Positions 62,718 through 64,000 of a stretch of DNA of 64,000 nucleotides are shown here, one piece after another; position 1 is the stretch's first letter, and every line of letters starts with the position of its first letter. The translations under genes were made by a program, and so were the position numbers. Below the pieces are notes generated by a model. The model did no database searches. It was not told the DNA's origin and saw nothing but the letters and a program-made list of their open reading frames with translations. This DNA is from Streptomyces davaonensis JCM 4913 (lineage in GTDB: Bacteria > Actinomycetota > Actinomycetes > Streptomycetales > Streptomycetaceae): NCBI RefSeq assembly GCF_000349325.1, contig NC_020504.1, positions 558,001 to 622,000 of the forward strand, in the 5' to 3' direction.

Positions 62718-63929
62718 ATGCCCAATCTGCTGAGTTCAGCCCGCCGCGCTGTCCACCGTCGGAAAGGAGATGTTGCAGGCACCGGACGTGTGAGCCGGCT
62801 CCCTCTGGGGCTGCGGGCAGCGGCGGCAGTGCTGGGCCTGACATTGCTGGCGGCAGGTTGCAGCAGCGGCCCGGACCTGTCGGACCGGTCGATCAAGCCG
62901 AGGGGTGATGGGGGCGCGTGGCAGATCGACTACCGCAGCCCAGTGTCGGATTCCGGCCTCAATGGCCTGGTCGCCGTCTCTGCCGAGGAAGCGTGGGCAG
63001 TCGGACGCACGGGCAAGTCCAACCATGAGCGCGGCAGTCTGCTGCACTACACCGCCGGTAACTGGAGCTCTGTGCCGCTGCCCGTCGAGCTCCGAGGCGA
63101 GCCCGAGCTGAGAGTCGCGGCGTCGGGTCCGCAGGACGTATGGATCTACCGTCGGGAGCCCACGTCGGTTCCGCAGACCGAAGTGGAGGCGCGCAGGCAG
63201 CGTTCGTCGCCCGCGCAGGGCGCTGAGCAGCCGGACGGCCGGCGTCCCAGCCCGGCGATGCGCTGGGACGGCAAGCGCTGGCACCGGATGGCCGCCCCCT
63301 TCCCGATCGCCACTCTGCGGGTGTTGTCCCCGCGCAACGCCTGGGCTGTCGACTGCGAGGGCGACCTGTGGCACTGGGACGGCCGCCACTGGCAGCGAAC
63401 CAGGCTGCCGATCTGGGTCCGTGATCTCGACGCCTCGTCCCCGGACAATGTCTGGGCCGTGGGCATGCGCGTACCTGCTACTCCCCCGTACCAGTTCGCG
63501 GCGATGCACTACGACGGACACAGCTGGCAGCAGACGCGGCTGCCCGAGCACCGCTTCACCCAGAACGGCATGCTGCCCGGGGAGACCAGCACACTCGGCT
63601 ACGTCCGTGTCCTCGCCGCCGACGACGTCTGGGCGCTCGGGGCACACACCTGGGATCCGGAGGACGAGGCACCGACCGATCCGCCCTTCGAACGCTTCCT
63701 CCTGCACTGGGACGGCCACCGTTGGAAGAGCGTCGCCTACCCACCCAGAACCGCGTACGACGACGTGCTACAGCCGGTGGCGCCCGACGGCTCCGGGGGC
63801 CTGGTACTGGGCACCTGGCTGCGCCGCACCGCCACCGGCCGGTACCTGGGCATTGACGCCCCACTAGCCTCGCGCTTTCATAAAGCGGGCTGTCCGGCAG
63901 GTGGTCAACTCAGCAGAAAGTGCCCCTGA
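62718..63929 (+). CDS. beta-propeller-like lipoprotein, 3' end uncertain
   Basis: A 403-residue lipoprotein. The signal with lipobox LAAGC (about residue 48) follows a long basic start. The mature part repeats a short motif ending in VWAVG-type strands (VSAEEAWAVGRTG, LSPRNAWAVDC, ASSPDNVWAVGM, LAADDVWALGAHT), as in propeller proteins. The last 25 residues (SRFHKAGCPAGGQLSRKCP) do not continue the repeat and coincide with a change in sequence character at about 63870, so an insertion may have truncated the gene. Function unknown. ATG at 62718 follows GCAGGG. Confidence 0.65.
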   Translation: MPNLLSSARRAVHRRKGDVAGTGRVSRLPLGLRAAAAVLGLTLLAAGCSSGPDLSDRSIKPRGDGGAWQIDYRSPVSDSGLNGLVAVSAEEAWAVGRTGKSNHERGSLLHYTAGNWSSVPLPVELRGEPELRVAASGPQDVWIYRREPTSVPQTEVEARRQRSSPAQGAEQPDGRRPSPAMRWDGKRWHRMAAPFPIATLRVLSPRNAWAVDCEGDLWHWDGRHWQRTRLPIWVRDLDASSPDNVWAVGMRVPATPPYQFAAMHYDGHSWQQTRLPEHRFTQNGMLPGETSTLGYVRVLAADDVWALGAHTWDPEDEAPTDPPFERFLLHWDGHRWKSVAYPPRTAYDDVLQPVAPDGSGGLVLGTWLRRTATGRYLGIDAPLASRFHKAGCPAGGQLSRKCP

Positions 63930-64000
63930 CCAGCAAGAATGAGGATTGTCGAGGTCCTTGTTCCCGCTGAAACCAGAGGCACTTTCCAGGTGAAGCAGCC
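63870..64000. mobile_element. probable end of an insertion sequence, window edge
   Basis: Base composition drops and codon bias disappears after about 63870. AAAGTGCC (63917-63924) and GGCACTTT (63978-63985) form an inverted repeat in non-coding sequence, and the window ends in GTGAAGCAGCC, which could start a transposase gene. No transposase can be recognised here, so this is tentative. Confidence 0.35.

Overview
The window is about 72% GC, with strong third-position GC bias, frequent GTG/TTG starts, rare TTA codons and families typical of Streptomyces: DUF1996, DUF4139 pairs, HxlR-redoxin, nitrate reductase-flavoprotein fusion, and MmyB-type regulators beside SDR genes. It is most likely chromosomal DNA of a Streptomyces or close relative. 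No rRNA, tRNA, CRISPR array or phage module was seen. All family assignments come from reading the translations, not from a database search.

Layout. 0-6.8 kb: a sortase cut by the window edge, DUF1062 and other small proteins, an AraC regulator with a DHFR-like reductase, and a fused membrane/spermidine-synthase protein. 6.8-12.4 kb: a decayed locus. An MFS transporter gene is interrupted by an IS200/IS605-type element (tnpA plus tnpB), whose right-end hairpin is itself interrupted by an IS1182-like element. The MFS 5' part is fused by a deletion to a MmyB-type regulator gene that also carries an in-frame TGA. 12.5-17.5 kb: SDR, S1-domain RNA-binding protein, GNAT, a MerR-methyltransferase fusion and an SMI1/KNR4 protein.

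17.6-44 kb is dominated by secreted carbohydrate-active proteins with three sugar-type regulators. A ROK regulator lies upstream of, and in line with, a PQQ-type sugar dehydrogenase-CBM6 gene and a ThuA-CBM6-GH99-like gene. The same 21-bp imperfect palindrome lies upstream of the ROK gene and of a distant GH95-like gene. A first LacI regulator faces a DUF1996-DUF305 pair across two tandem copies of GGAACCGGTTCC. A second LacI regulator, a GH3 enzyme and a CBM32-glycosidase-CBM32/DUF1996 operon share the operator GGGAGAGCGCTCTCCC. This looks like three neighbouring sugar-responsive regulons for extracellular glycan breakdown. Interspersed are SDRs, a MarR and a TetR regulator, two small enzymes and a second MFS exporter.

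44-64 kb: a DoxX protein divergent from a SufR-like regulator with conserved cysteines, a membrane protein/lipoprotein pair, a broken gamma-glutamylcyclotransferase-like gene, an HxlR-peroxiredoxin fusion divergent from an enolase, a 1372-residue nitrate reductase-flavoprotein fusion with a GlnR-like box, a GT4 pair, a membrane Ser/Thr kinase pair, a DUF4139 pair, a GNAT and a beta-propeller-like lipoprotein whose 3' end may run into another insertion sequence at the window edge.
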